DNA of 64,000 nucleotides from Acidimicrobiia bacterium (lineage in GTDB: Bacteria; Actinomycetota; Acidimicrobiia; IMCC26256; PALSA-610). A program made the translations under genes and the position numbers. Under the pieces are notes generated by a model, which was not told where the DNA came from, made no database searches, and saw only the letters and a program-made list of their open reading frames with translations. Shown here in pieces: positions 29,081-38,928 of the stretch. Where the stretch lies: NCBI GenBank assembly GCA_027494135.1, contig JAOSJK010000001.1, forward strand, positions 1,157,378 through 1,221,377, written 5' to 3'. Positions within the stretch are counted from its first letter, which is position 1. Every line of letters begins with the position of its first letter.

Positions 29081-29923
29081 ATGGGGATACGGGTAGTCAC
29101 CGACAGCGCGTGCGACCTTCCACCGTCTCTCTGCGACGAGCGTGGAATCGAGGTCGTCCCGCTGACGATCCGCTTCGGTGAGGAGGAGCTCGTCGACCGC
29201 GTCGAGCTCAGCAACGCGGATTTCTGGGACAGGATGGAGACGACCACGATCCTCCCCGAGACCTCCGCTCCATCGGTCGGGGCCTTCGAGGAGACCTTCC
29301 GGCGGCTCGCCGACGAGGGCGCCGACGGGATCGTCTGCGTCAACCTCTCCTCGCGCCTGTCCGCGACCATGCAGTCCGCCCAGGTCGCGTCGAAGGCGCT
29401 CGACGGCGTCTGTCCGGTCGCCGTCTTCGACGCCTGCACCGCATCTATGGGCTCGGGGAGCCAGGCCCTCCACGCTGCGCGCCGCGCAGACGACGGTGCC
29501 GACCTCGCCACGATCATCGCCGAGCTCGAAGACCGGCGCGAGCGGCAGCGTCTGTTCGCGACTCTCGACACGCTCGAGTTCCTGCGCCGTGGAGGGCGGA
29601 TCGGCGGTGCCCAGGCGATGCTCGGGTCGATGCTCTCGATAAAGCCGATCATCACAGTCGTCGACGGCGCGGTCGCGCCGGCCGGGAAGGTGCGCACCCG
29701 CTCCAAGGCGCTCCGCTTCGTGGTCGACCAGCTCAAGGAGAGCGACGTCGAGGAGATATGCGTGCTGCACTCACGGGCGCCCGACGTCGACGAGTTCGTC
29801 GAGATGCTCGAGCCGATCGTCCCCGACGCAGCGATCGTGGTCGGGGAGATGGGGCCCGTCGTCGGGGTGCACACCGGTCCCCGCGTGATCGGGGCGACGT
29901 GGATCGAGCGTCCTCGCCGCTGA
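29081..29923 (+). CDS. DegV family fatty-acid-binding protein
   Basis: The 280-residue protein begins MGIRVVTDSACDLPPSL, the DegV signature, with TSAPSVGAFEETFRRL, VCVNLSSRLSATMQSAQVA, LDTLEFLRRGGRIGGAQAMLGSMLSIKPII and RVIGATWIERP at the end. DegV proteins bind fatty acids; some present them to fatty-acid kinase. No kinase gene is visible here. ATG 29081 has a strong AGGAGGT ribosome site. Confidence 0.9.
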   Translation: MGIRVVTDSACDLPPSLCDERGIEVVPLTIRFGEEELVDRVELSNADFWDRMETTTILPETSAPSVGAFEETFRRLADEGADGIVCVNLSSRLSATMQSAQVASKALDGVCPVAVFDACTASMGSGSQALHAARRADDGADLATIIAELEDRRERQRLFATLDTLEFLRRGGRIGGAQAMLGSMLSIKPIITVVDGAVAPAGKVRTRSKALRFVVDQLKESDVEEICVLHSRAPDVDEFVEMLEPIVPDAAIVVGEMGPVVGVHTGPRVIGATWIERPRR

Positions 29924-29964
29924 GGCACCGACGGTCGCCCGCCCGGCGACCGTCCCCCACTACC

Positions 29965-30546
29965 GTGCGGGAGGTGCTCCCGTACGACAGTCCCGACGCT
30001 GATCTCGCGTCCGCCGCCGCGCGCGGCGACCGGGCGGCTCTCGAGGCGCTCCTTCACCGCCACGCCGACCGCGTCCACGCGATCTGTCGGCGGGTGCTGA
30101 TCAATCCCGACGACTCCCTCGACGCCACCCAGGAGGCGCTCCTCGCGGTCAGCCGCGGCATCGAGCGCTTCGACGGACGCTCCCAGTTCACGACCTGGCT
30201 CTACCGCGTAGCCACCAACGCCGCCCTCGACGAAGCCCGGCGGCGCAGGCGGCGTCCGATCCCGACAGAGACGCTCCCCGAGCCACCTGTGAAGGGCGCC
30301 GGGACCGCCGACCTGGTGGCCGACCGGCTAGACGTGGACGCTGCGCTGAGCAGCATCCCTGCCGACTTCCGGGCCGCCGTCGCCCTCCGCGACCTCGCCG
30401 GCCTCGACTACGCCGAGATCTCCGAGACGCTCGGGATCCCGCCGGGCACCGTGAGATCCCGGATCGCGCGGGGCCGTGCCGCCCTTGCAGCCACCATCGG
30501 GAACCGTGGACCCGACTCCGAACGCCCAACAGACCAGAGCCCATGA
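29965..30546 (+). CDS. ECF-type RNA polymerase sigma factor (SigM-like)
   Basis: The protein of about 193 residues has sigma region 2 (ADLASAAARGDRAALEALLHRHADRVHAICRRVL, DDSLDATQEALLAVSRGIERFDGRSQFTTWLYRVATNAALDEARRR) and region 4 (LSSIPADFRAAVALRDLAGLDYAEISETLGIPPGTVRSRIARGRAAL). GTG 29965 is likely; GTG 29974 is possible. The stop overlaps the start of a membrane protein gene (ATGA), the usual sigma/anti-sigma layout. The position before trxB-trxA matches Mycobacterium sigM, which controls envelope and redox genes. Confidence 0.9.
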   Translation: MREVLPYDSPDADLASAAARGDRAALEALLHRHADRVHAICRRVLINPDDSLDATQEALLAVSRGIERFDGRSQFTTWLYRVATNAALDEARRRRRRPIPTETLPEPPVKGAGTADLVADRLDVDAALSSIPADFRAAVALRDLAGLDYAEISETLGIPPGTVRSRIARGRAALAATIGNRGPDSERPTDQSP

Positions 30547-31435
30547 ACGAGCAGCCCTTCCCCCGAGCACGACCGCGGCGCCGAGGCGATCGACGAGCTG
30601 ATCAGCGCGGCCCTCGACGGGGCGCTCGACGACGCTGCCGCCGAGCTCGGGCTCACGCCCACCGATGCTCGGGCCGCCGTCGAGGAGCACGGCGATCGCC
30701 ACTCGGCCCTCAGCACGGCTCGCGACCTGCTGGCGACTCCTCCGCCCCCTCGACGAGGTGACGCTCCGCCGGCTCGTCTCCACTGCGGTCGCCGGCGCGG
30801 GCCCCGGCGATCTCTCGGCGCGTCGCCGCCGGCGAGCTACCGCGTCGATCGCAGGGATCGCCGCCGCCGTCCTCGTCGTGGCGGGGATCGGCACGCTCAT
30901 GCTCGGCGGCACTGACGACTCCTCCGACGACGCTGCCTCGGGCGGTGCAACCGTCGCCGACGAGATGGAAGCCCTGGAACCCTCCGCCGACCTGGGCGAG
31001 GTCTCCGACCCGTCGGTGCTGCGGGACCTGCTGCGGGAAGCGGCTCCCCTTCCCGCGCCGGCGGCCGCCGAGGCCCAAGAACGGGTCGCGGGGACGTCGA
31101 GCGAGCTCTCGGCCGGCGACTCCACCGAGGACGCCCCGCACTCGCCCACGACCGGGGCCACCGGCGGCGACGGCGACGGCAGCACGCGAGGTCTCCCGGA
31201 GACCGACGAAGGCCGCGGTGACGCTGCGGGCGACGGCATCGACTGCTCGACCCTCCTCGCCGCCGACTTCGAAGACGTGGGGGCTCCGCTGCTGCTCGCC
31301 ACGGCGACCTACGACGGGGAGCCGGCGGGCGTCATCGTGCTGAGCGGCGATGGCGGCGACCTGGCCGTCGTCTACTCGCAGGGCGACTGCACGATCCTCG
31401 CCACACAGACCCTGACCGCCCCTGACCGCCCCTGA
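30543..31435 (+). CDS. putative anti-sigma factor, one-helix membrane protein (two frame breaks)
   Basis: The N-terminal part (EAIDELISAALDGALDD ... STARDLLATPP) is acidic and cytoplasmic; DEVTLRRLVSTAV leads into one membrane helix (ATASIAGIAAAVLVVAGIGTLML). The extracellular part has an acidic Ser/Thr/Gly linker and ends in a small domain with two Cys (GIDCSTLLAADFEDVG; YSQGDCTILATQTL). Frame breaks fall at the C runs 30560-30564 and 30745-30749. No HxxxCxxC zinc motif is seen. It overlaps the sigma gene; the role is inferred from layout. The 3' end carries a CCTGACCGCC tandem repeat. Confidence 0.7.
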
Positions 31436-31499
31436 CCGACGCTGCGCGGATACGCTGCCTCCCCGCGGCCGACGGACCGCGAGCCAGCCGGGGTGTGCG

Positions 31500-31775
31500 A
31501 TGAGCGATTGGACAACAGAGGCCGCCGATCAGATCGAGCGGGCCGTGACGACCGTCCGGGAACGCACGGTCGTCCCCGCCCGATCGGCGACCAGGGCCGT
31601 CATCTTCGGACTTCTGGCCGCGTTCTTCGCGCTCCCCGCTCTGCTCCTGCTCACCCTCGGGGTCTTCAGGCTCGCCGATGCCTACCTCCCCGGCGAGGTC
31701 TGGTCCGCCTGGCTCGTCCTCGCCGGAATCTTCCTCGCCGGCGGCGCGTTCATCTGGTCGAAGCGGAACGCCTGA
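31500..31775 (+). CDS. small two-helix membrane protein
   Basis: The 91-residue protein has an amphipathic N-terminus ([20 protein letters not shown]) and two membrane segments ([44 protein letters not shown]). I do not recognise a characterised family; it resembles small holin-superfamily or phage-shock-like proteins of actinobacteria. It starts 10 bp before trxB after its stop, so it is likely in the same transcript. Confidence 0.72.
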   Translation: MSDWTTEAADQIERAVTTVRERTVVPARSATRAVIFGLLAAFFALPALLLLTLGVFRLADAYLPGEVWSAWLVLAGIFLAGGAFIWSKRNA

Positions 31776-31785
31776 AGGGACCGCA

Positions 31786-32720
31786 ATGACAGTTGCACGT
31801 GAAGTGATCATCGTCGGCTCCGGGCCGGCCGGGCTGACGGCCGCCATCTACACCGCTCGGGCCGGTCTCGCGCCTCTGGTGATCGAGGGCCTCGGCGCGG
31901 GCGGGCAGCTGATGCTGACGACCGAGGTCGAGAACTACCCCGGCTTCCCCGACGGCATCCTCGGCCCCGACCTGATGACCAACTTCAGGGAGCAGGCCCT
32001 CCGGTTCGGCGCCGAGTTCGTCACCGCCGATGCCGACGCCGTCGATCTCTCCGGTCCCCCTTTCGAGGTCCGGGTCGGCGACGTGCAGCACAGGGCCCAC
32101 GCCCTCATCATCTCCACGGGGGCGGAGGCGACCATGCTCGGGCTCCCGTCCGAGCAGCGCCTCCTCGGGCACGGGGGGTCTCCACGTGCGCCACCTGCGA
32201 CGGGTTCTTCTTCCGCGACCAGCCGATCGCCGTCGTCGGCGGCGGCGACTCGGCCGTGGAAGAGGCGATCTTCCTCACGCGCTTCGCCACGAAGGTGACC
32301 CTCGTCCACCGCCGCAAGGAGCTGCGGGCGTCGAAGATCATGCAGGACCGCCTCTTCGCCAACCCGAAGATCGAGCTCCGCTGGAACAGCGTCGTCGAGG
32401 AGATCGTCGGCGACGGTCGCGTCGACTCGCTCGTCGTGCGCGACGTCGAGACCGGCGCACTCGACTCACTCGACGTGAACGGCGTCTTCGTCGCCATCGG
32501 CCACACCCCGAACACGGCGCTCTTCGAGGGCCTCCTCGACCTCGACGAGAACGGCTACATCGTCACCGAGCCCGGGAGCACTCGAACAAGTGTTCGGGGT
32601 GTCTTCGCCGCCGGCGACGTCCAGGACCACCTCTACCGACAGGCGATCACCGCCGCCGGATCGGGGTGCATGGCAGCACTCGAGACCGAGCGCTACCTCG
32701 AGAACCTCCACCACGGGTGA
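31786..32720 (+). CDS. trxB: thioredoxin reductase (frame break at 32173-32178)
   Basis: This NADPH/FAD enzyme reduces thioredoxin. Motifs: the FAD site [36 protein letters not shown], the redox-active CATC in [12 protein letters not shown], the NADPH site [17 protein letters not shown], and [31 protein letters not shown]. One G is missing in the run 32173-32178 just before the CATC. About 311 residues after repair. trxA follows 51 bp downstream. Confidence 0.95.
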
Positions 32721-32771
32721 GGGCCGTGCCCCTAACTACACTCGGCCCCACTCACACCGAAAGGGCATCAC

Positions 32772-33101
32772 GTGTCTGACGGAATCCTGACGCTCACCGA
32801 CGCCACCTTCGCCGAGTCGGTGAGCTCCTCGCCGGTACCGATCATCGTCGACTTCTGGGCCGAGTGGTGTGGGCCGTGCAAGATGATCGCCCCTGTGCTC
32901 GAGGAGATCGCCTCCGACTGGGACGGTCGTCTCGCCGTCGGGAAGCTCAACGTCGACGACAACCCCGAGACCGCCCGCAAGTACGAGGTGCTCAGCATCC
33001 CGACACTGCTCATCTTCGTGGAGGGCGACATCCGCAAGCGCATCGTGGGGGCCAAGGGCAAGACCCAGCTCCTGCAGGAACTCGCCGAGTTCATAGCTTG
33101 A
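32772..33101 (+). CDS. trxA: thioredoxin
   Basis: The 109-residue thioredoxin has the active site FWAEWCGPCKMIAPVLEEIA (Cys-Gly-Pro-Cys), LNVDDNPETARKYEVLSIPTLLIF with the cis-proline, and GAKGKTQLLQEL at the end. The start is GTG 32772. Its stop overlaps the TTG start of the next gene (TTGA). It is the direct partner of the reductase upstream. Confidence 0.96.
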   Translation: MSDGILTLTDATFAESVSSSPVPIIVDFWAEWCGPCKMIAPVLEEIASDWDGRLAVGKLNVDDNPETARKYEVLSIPTLLIFVEGDIRKRIVGAKGKTQLLQELAEFIA

Positions 33102-34097
33102 CGGGTCGGGAGGTACTCCGCTCGGGGGCTGCGGGTGCTCCCGTCAGCGACCTGCAGGAGCGCCTCGCCGTGGCCGGCCACCCGACCCCCTCGGAGGAGG
33201 GGGCGCCTACGGACCCTCGACCGAGGCGGCGGTCATGGGCTTCCAGCGCGCCCGTGGGCTGCGCGTAGACGGGGTCTGTGGTCCCGAGACCTGGGCCGCT
33301 CTCGTCGAGAGTGGGTTCCGGCTGGGTGATCGGCTGCTCTACCACCGCCGCCCGATGCTCCGCGGCGACGACGTCGCCGAGCTGCAGCGCCGCCTCAACG
33401 CCCTCGGCTTCGACGCCGGCCGGGGAGATGGCATCCTCGGCCCTCAGACCGAGTCGGCGCTCCGCCAGTTCCAGGTCAATGCGGGCCTCGCCGCCGACGG
33501 GGTCTCGGGGCCGGCCACACTCCGAGCGCTCGAGCGTCTCGGGTCTCGGGCCGACGGGTCGGTGGCATCGGTACGCGAGCTCGAGGCGCTACGCCACGGG
33601 TCCCACAGCCTCGCCCGCGCCGCGTGTACCTGGCCGTGGAGCCCGGCCTCGATGCCCTGGGAGAGGCGGTACGGCGCGGTCTTGCGGGCGCCGGGGCCCT
33701 CGTCGTGCTCGACAACTCCGGTAGCGCCGACTCCGACCTCGCCGGCTCCGCGAACTCGTTCGAGGCCGACGTGGCGATCGCCCTACGCACCGGCGACCTC
33801 CCGGGCCACCGATGCTCGTTCTTCGCCACCCGCTCCTTCCGCTCGGAGGCCGGGCTCATCCTGGCCACCCGCGTCGAGGACGAGCTGGGCGGGGTGCTAG
33901 GTGAGTCCGGGCCTCCGGCGGGCAAGACCTACGCCGTGCTGCGAGAGACGCGGATGCCGGCGATCGTCTGCGCCCCGGTCTGCGCCGGCGACGTCGACGG
34001 CATGAGGGCCGTGGTCGGCGCCGCTGCGTCGGTCGCCGATGCGATCGTGCGGGGCGTCAGGTCGTGGGCCGAGGCCCCTCTCGACGCCCGCTGCTGA
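33098..34097 (+). CDS. cwlM: CwlM-like N-acetylmuramoyl-L-alanine amidase-fold protein (two frame breaks)
   Basis: TTG start overlaps trxA. Two peptidoglycan-binding repeats come first (GPSTEAAVMGFQRARGLRVDGVCGPETWAALV; DDVAELQRRLNALGFDAGRGDGILGPQTESALRQFQ). An amidase_3-like domain follows (RRVYLAVEPGLDALGEAV, NSFEADVAIALRTG, RMPAIVCAPVC). Breaks lie at 33199-33203 and about 33613-33620. In Mycobacterium the protein in this place, CwlM, is cytoplasmic and regulates MurA rather than cutting peptidoglycan; the absence of a signal peptide here fits that. Function by analogy. Confidence 0.85.
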
Positions 34098-34112
34098 CGA
34101 GCGCCCACCGGT

Positions 34113-34988
34113 TCACTGGGGATCCTGCTCGCTCTTCCCACCCGTGATCACTCTGTACACCCGCTCCAGGTCCTCGAGGGTCGCGAAGTCGATCACGACC
34201 TTGCCCCGCTTCGGTCCCATCGAGACCTGCACCCGCGTCTGCAGGTAATCGCCAAGGAGCTCCTCGAGCTCGAGCAGCCCCGGCGGCCTCAGCCTCGGAC
34301 GGGCGCGCGCCGCGCGCTTCTCGGCGGTCTCTTCCCGCCGGCGGACCGCCTGCTCCACCTCTCGCACGGAGAGGTCGTCGTTCGCCGCCCGCTTGGCGAG
34401 CTGCTCCTGGAATGCGCGGTCCGGGGTACCCAGCAGTGCCCGAGCGTGGCCCATCCTCAGAGTGCCGAGCTGCAGCAGCCGCTGCACGGCCGGCGGGAGC
34501 TGGAGCAGGCGCAGCGTGTTCGAGATCGTCGCCCTGCCCTTGCCCACACGACGGGCGACGTCGTCGTGGGTGAGCTGGAAGTCCTCAATCAGCTGCTGGT
34601 AGGCGGCAGCCTCCTCGAGGGGGTTGAGCTGCTCCCTCTGCACGTTCTCTATCAGCGCCTGCTGGAGCGACGAGGCGTCGTCGGCACCGCGGACGATCGC
34701 CGGCACCGTCTGCAGGCCGACGCGACGCGCTGCTCTCCAACGGCGCTCACCCGCGATCAGCTCGTAGCCGTCGCCTGTCTCGCGCACCAACACCGGCTGC
34801 AGCACCCCGACCTCGCGTATCGAGTCCGCCAGCGACGCCAGCGCCTCCTCGTCAAAGTGGTCTCTGGGCTGATGGCGATTGGGCTTGATCGCACCGACCG
34901 CGATCTGCTGGAGCCCGATGCCGGTCTCCGGCGCTCCGGCCGGGATCAGTGCCCCGAGCCCCTTACCCAGTCCGCCGGGACGCGCCAC
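34113..34988 (-). CDS. parB: chromosome-partitioning protein ParB
   Basis: ParB is a CTP-dependent clamp that loads at parS and spreads. The 291-residue protein begins [15 protein letters not shown] and has IKPNRHQPRDHFDEEALASLADSI, ELIAGERRWRAARRVGL, ENVQREQLNPLEEAAAYQQLIEDF, the helix-turn-helix THDDVARRVGKGRATISNTLRLL and a C-terminal dimer domain. GTG 34988 sits 5 nt after a perfect AAGGAGGT, inside the end of parA, so it is preferred to the ATG at 35021. Confidence 0.95.
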   Translation of the reverse strand: MARPGGLGKGLGALIPAGAPETGIGLQQIAVGAIKPNRHQPRDHFDEEALASLADSIREVGVLQPVLVRETGDGYELIAGERRWRAARRVGLQTVPAIVRGADDASSLQQALIENVQREQLNPLEEAAAYQQLIEDFQLTHDDVARRVGKGRATISNTLRLLQLPPAVQRLLQLGTLRMGHARALLGTPDRAFQEQLAKRAANDDLSVREVEQAVRRREETAEKRAARARPRLRPPGLLELEELLGDYLQTRVQVSMGPKRGKVVIDFATLEDLERVYRVITGGKSEQDPQ

Positions 34989-36174
34989 GGCTGACCTCCT
35001 TGGCGAGCTCCCGGTACGCAATCGCGCCCCGGGATGACGGATCGAAGACTGTCACCGGCTGTCCGAACGAGGGCGCCTCGGAGATCCGGACGGTGCGTGG
35101 CACCACGGTCCTGTACACGCGCTCGCCGAAGTGGGAGCGGACCTCTTTCTCCACCTGCCCGGCGAGCTTGGTCCGGGCGTCGTACATGGTGAGCACGATC
35201 CCCTGACCGAGAGCCTCGGATTCAGGTTCCGGCTGACCAGATCGACGTTCCGCAGGAGCTGGCCCAGGCCCTCGAGCGCGTAGTACTCGCACTGGATCGG
35301 CACCACGACGTCATCGGCTGCAGCGAGCCCGTTGACGGTCAGGAGCCCCAGCGACGGGGGCAGTCGATCAGCACGAAGTCGTAGCCGTCCCGTACCTCGT
35401 CGAGGGCCCTCTTGAGCTTCAGCTCCCGCGAGAAGGCCGGAACGAGCTCGATCTCGGCGCCGGCGAGATCGATGGTTGCCGGCACGACGAAGAGGTTGCG
35501 GAGACTGGTCGGCTCCACGCAGTCGTCGACGGCGGCGTCGTTCATGATGACGTCGTAGATCGACCCCTCGACGTTCCGGTGATTGATGCCCAGGCCGGTC
35601 GTCGCGTTTCCCTGCGGGTCGAGGTCTACGACGAGGACCCGGAACCCGAGGTCGGCGAGTGCGGCGCCCAGGTTGACGGCGGTCGTCGTCTTTCCGACGC
35701 CACCCTTCTGGTTGGCGACCGCCAAGACGGTCGGCAGCACCAGCGGGGGAGCGGCCCGAGGGGATTCGGCTCCGACTCCGGCGCGTCGGCGTCGGTTCCG
35801 TCCTCGGAGCCCTCCTCGGAGCCCTCTTCCGCACCACCCGAGCCTTCGTCTGGGGCCATCACCGCGGCCTCCCCGTGACCATCGGTCCCCTCCGCCGGGC
35901 TCTCCCGCCCTGCCCGATCGCCTCCGGTCACCGGCGGGTCCTGAGATCCGTCTCCCCCGGCATCCCGGACCACCGGCTCCACCGGTTCGGCGACGGTCGG
36001 TACCGCCTCGTCCACCTGCGCGGGCTCGATGAGGTCCGTCTCCTCCACAGCGTGCACTTCACCGTTGCCGGAGACTGCGTCCGTCTGCGGGGACTCGATC
36101 TCCCCCTCATCGGCACCCTCGCGCCGCCGGAAGAACCGACGACCTCGCCTGCCTCCAGCGGGGTCGAAATCCAT
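34963..36174 (-). CDS. parA: chromosome-partitioning ATPase ParA with acidic N-terminal extension (three frame breaks)
   Basis: The ParA core begins [28 protein letters not shown] (deviant Walker A), with [55 protein letters not shown] and [14 protein letters not shown]. Before it lie about 140 residues of disordered acidic sequence ([24 protein letters not shown] ... [21 protein letters not shown]), much longer than usual. Breaks are at about 35744-35758, 35356-35360 and 35215-35222. ATG 36174 has GAGAGGAT upstream. The gene overlaps parB; together with parS they segregate the origin region. Confidence 0.93.
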
Positions 36175-36226
36175 CGTGCCATCCTCTCGCGGCCAACGGC
36201 CGCGTTCCGATCCGACCGCACCTGCA

Positions 36227-36242
36227 TGTTCCACGTGGAACG
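36227..36242. promoter_or_regulatory. parS centromere site
   Basis: TGTTCCACGTGGAACG contains the perfect 14-bp palindrome GTTCCACGTGGAAC and matches the bacterial parS consensus (TGTTNCACGTGNAACA) at all but the last base. It lies in the 139-bp gap between rsmG and parA, next to the genes whose products bind it. Confidence 0.9.
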
Positions 36243-36313
36243 CGACCCCTGTCCGAGTTGTCGAGCCGCGCAGCCCTGGTCGAGGGTTTCTCGCGAGAAC
36301 TCGCTGGATGCTA

Positions 36314-36980
36314 CTACCAGAGCGGGCGCTTGGCAGGGACGCCGACGCGACGGGGCCAGCGATCGTCGATCCTGCTCACCTTCTCCACTACGGCCGCCGT
36401 CGCGCCCCCGGAGGCCATGACCCGGGCCGGCCCGAATCCGAGCTGCGCCAGTCCCTCCGGGGGCCACCGCCGCTCTTCCCCGCCTCCCCGGCGGGTCGCT
36501 CACAACCAGGATGCCACCTACCGCCACGAGGCCCGCTGCGATCTCTGCAGTAACCGCCGGCCTGCCGAAGGATCGGGCGACGAGCACGGGGAAGCCCTCC
36601 CGTAGGTCCGCCTCACGGGCTGTCTCCTCGGCGCGCCCCTCCACGACGCGCACGCGATCACCGACACCGAGCACCTCCAGGGCCTCCCTGAGGGCCTCAC
36701 ACCGGCGGTGGCCCACCTCGATCAGCGTGCAGCACGTCTCTGGCCACCTGCAGGCCATCACCAGCCCCGGGATCCCTCCACCGGAGCCCAGATCGCAGAG
36801 CTCCTCAGGACCGCCGGCCGATCCGAGTGTCTCCTCGACGATCCGTGCGAGACCCTCGGCGTGTCTCAGGTGGGCGCTCAGGTCGCCCGGGCCGAGGAAC
36901 CCCTTCTCCTTCGCGTTCTCCAGGATCCCGAGCAGGCGCTCCGCGTCCGGGACCGCTCCCGGCGCTCGGTCGCCGCCCAT
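36314..36980 (-). CDS. rsmG: 16S rRNA (guanine-527-N7)-methyltransferase (frame break near 36485)
   Basis: RsmG (GidB) methylates G527 of 16S rRNA. Motifs: EKGFLGPGDLSAHLRHAEGL, the SAM site LCDLGSGGGIPGLVMACRWP, TLIEVGHRRCEALREAL and PVLVARSFGRPAVTAEIAAGLVAVGGILVVSDPP. After a break around 36481-36490 the expected end follows (WPPEGLAQLGFGPARVM ... RWPRRVGVPAKRPLW) to a stop at 36314. About 222 residues. It is followed by the parS-parA-parB segment. Confidence 0.93.
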
Positions 36981-36992
36981 CCCCCACTCGGC

Positions 36993-37976
36993 TCAGGCGG
37001 GGCGTATGACGACGTGGCGCCGGGCGTCTTCGCCCTCGGAGGCGGTCGTGACACCGTCCATCTCCGCCACCGTGTCGTGGATCACCTTGCGGTCGGCCGG
37101 CGGCATCGGCTCCATCGCCTTCTCCTCGCCGGTCTCGACGACGTCTGCTGCGATGCCCCGCACGAACTCGGCCAGCGCCTCACGCCTGCGCCGCCTGTAG
37201 CCGGCGACGTCGACGTGGACCCTGGCGCTCTTCCCTCCGGTGGTCCGCGACATCGCCGCCCGCACCAGCTCCTCGATCGCGGCGAGCGTGGCGCCCTTGG
37301 GGCCGACGAGCAGGCCGAGATCCTCGCCCTCCACGTCTACCTCCACGGCGTCTTCGACAACGACGGCGCTCGCACTGGCCCCGAGCCCGAAAGCCTCGAC
37401 CAGGCCGGCGGTGAACGCCTCGGCGGCCTCCGCCTGCTCCTCGATAGGCATGGTGATCTCGTTCACAGACACTCCCTCGTCACGCCGGCGGCCACCGCTC
37501 GGCTCATCGATCTTGTCCGAGCGCTCCGCCGTCTCCCGCCCCTGCTCGGCGGCACCGGACGGGCGCCGCGACCTGGAGCGCCTCCGCTTCCGGGGCACGC
37601 CCGAGGCGCCACCGGGCGACGATCCTGTCCCCGCGCTCTCCCGCGCGGCCTTCTCGGCGGGAGGCCGCTCCGTCTCGTGCCCTCCGCCCTGGCCACCCGG
37701 GCGTCGCGTCCGCCCTCCGGATGACTCTCGCCCACCCTTGGGACCGCGCGACTCGGAGCCTCCCCGCCGGCGACGGCGGTCGTTCGGCTTGTCGCGCGAC
37801 ACAGGCTTCACCCGTGCCCTGATCCGGGCCTCCACCCTCCCGAACCGTCCGAAGAGCCCTCCCTTGGGCTCGTCGAGCACCTCGTACTCGAGCTCGGTGA
37901 GATGAACCCCGAGCTCGTCGAGAGCGCGCTCGCGTGCCTCGTCGAGGGTCTTGCCGGTGACTTCGATCCACTCCAT
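36993..37976 (-). CDS. jag: Jag/KhpB RNA-binding protein (Jag-N, KH, R3H) with long basic linker
   Basis: The 327-residue protein starts MEWIEVTGKTLDEARERALDELGVH, the Jag-N domain (to about residue 60). About 110 residues of Arg/Gly/Ser-rich disordered sequence follow (RRRRRGGSESRGPKGGRESSGG; PRKRRRSRSRRPSG). Then come a KH domain (DLGLLVGPKGATLAAIEELVRAAM) and an R3H domain (REALAEFVRGIAADVVETGEEKAMEPMPPADRKVIHDTV). It is coupled to yidC (3-bp gap), the conserved order, suggesting a link to membrane-protein biogenesis; the basic linker could bind RNA. Confidence 0.92.
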   Translation of the reverse strand: MEWIEVTGKTLDEARERALDELGVHLTELEYEVLDEPKGGLFGRFGRVEARIRARVKPVSRDKPNDRRRRRGGSESRGPKGGRESSGGRTRRPGGQGGGHETERPPAEKAARESAGTGSSPGGASGVPRKRRRSRSRRPSGAAEQGRETAERSDKIDEPSGGRRRDEGVSVNEITMPIEEQAEAAEAFTAGLVEAFGLGASASAVVVEDAVEVDVEGEDLGLLVGPKGATLAAIEELVRAAMSRTTGGKSARVHVDVAGYRRRRREALAEFVRGIAADVVETGEEKAMEPMPPADRKVIHDTVAEMDGVTTASEGEDARRHVVIRPA

Positions 37977-37978
37977 GG

Positions 37979-38926
37979 TCAGCGCTTCCGCTTCTTCTTC
38001 TTGCTCTTCGATCTCGGGTGTGGGGTCGGCTGCCGGGCCCCGCTGGTCTTCTTCGGGTCGACTCCACCCTGCTGCTTCGGAGTTCCCGGCTTCTCGGGTC
38101 CATCGCCCCCGGGTGGTCGTTCGGTCGATTTCGCGTCGACCACCGTCGTGCCGCCGGGGGTGGCGTGAGCGGCGTCGTAGATCTTGTTCAGCACCAGTTG
38201 CTGCTGACCGATCCGCCACCCGTTGCTGGCGACGAAGTACACGACCAGTCCGGCCGCGAAGTTCAGGGAGAAGAAGCCGAACATGATCGGCAGGATCTTG
38301 GTGACCATCTGCATCTGTGCGTTGACGGGTGCAGCGTTCGGGTTCTGGCGCTGACGGGCCATCGTCTGGCGGCTCTGGTACCAGCCGGTCAGCACAACGA
38401 GGCCTACCAGCACGAAGTAGGGGAGGGTCGACGTGAACGTCCCCTTGGCCTCCATGGCCGTCTTCGACAGGTCCATCCCGAGGAACGTGAGCCCTTTCCC
38501 GTTCTTGCAGGCCGAGGCGGTCTCTGCGCCGGGACAGATGTCGTGGAAGAGGGTCGCGAACTGCCCCGACGTCGGCACCTTCTTCTTGACGTCCCTCAGC
38601 ACGTGGAAGAGGGCGAAGAAGACCGGCATCTGCATCAGGAGAGGAAGGCAACCCGAGAGCGGGTTGATCTTGTTCTCCTGGTAGAACTTCATGATCTCTT
38701 CGTTCTGCTTCTGCTTGTCGTTCTTGTGGAGCTGCTGGAGTCGCTTGATCTCCGGCTGCACCTTCTGCATGGAGATCATCGAGCGCGTCTGCTTCGCCGT
38801 GAGCGGGAAGAGCACCAGCATCACGGTGCAGGTCAGCAGGATGATCGAGATCCCGAGGTTGTGCGGCGGCACCAGCTCGTAGAAGAAGGCGAGCAGCCAG
38901 CCGATGGCCTTGTAGAGGGGGTCCAC
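37979..38926 (-). CDS. yidC: membrane protein insertase YidC
   Basis: YidC inserts proteins into the membrane. GTG 38926 begins VDPLYKAIGWLLAFFYELVPPHNLGISIILLTC. The core follows: LVLFPLTAKQTRSMISMQKVQPEIKRLQ, NPLSGCLPLLMQMPVFFALFHVLRD, TSTLPYFVLVGLVVLTGWYQSRQTM and MQMVTKILPIMFGFFSLNFAAGLVVYFVASNGWRIGQQ. The end is a lysine-rich cytoplasmic tail (KSKKKKRKR) that can contact ribosomes. 315 residues, typical of the short actinobacterial form without the large periplasmic domain. Confidence 0.95.
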   Translation of the reverse strand: MDPLYKAIGWLLAFFYELVPPHNLGISIILLTCTVMLVLFPLTAKQTRSMISMQKVQPEIKRLQQLHKNDKQKQNEEIMKFYQENKINPLSGCLPLLMQMPVFFALFHVLRDVKKKVPTSGQFATLFHDICPGAETASACKNGKGLTFLGMDLSKTAMEAKGTFTSTLPYFVLVGLVVLTGWYQSRQTMARQRQNPNAAPVNAQMQMVTKILPIMFGFFSLNFAAGLVVYFVASNGWRIGQQQLVLNKIYDAAHATPGGTTVVDAKSTERPPGGDGPEKPGTPKQQGGVDPKKTSGARQPTPHPRSKSKKKKRKR

Positions 38927-38928
38927 TT

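Noticed and set aside
30543..31435. Zinc-binding (ZAS) anti-sigma factor
   Set aside because: No HxxxCxxC motif can be seen; I keep only the general anti-sigma call based on gene layout.
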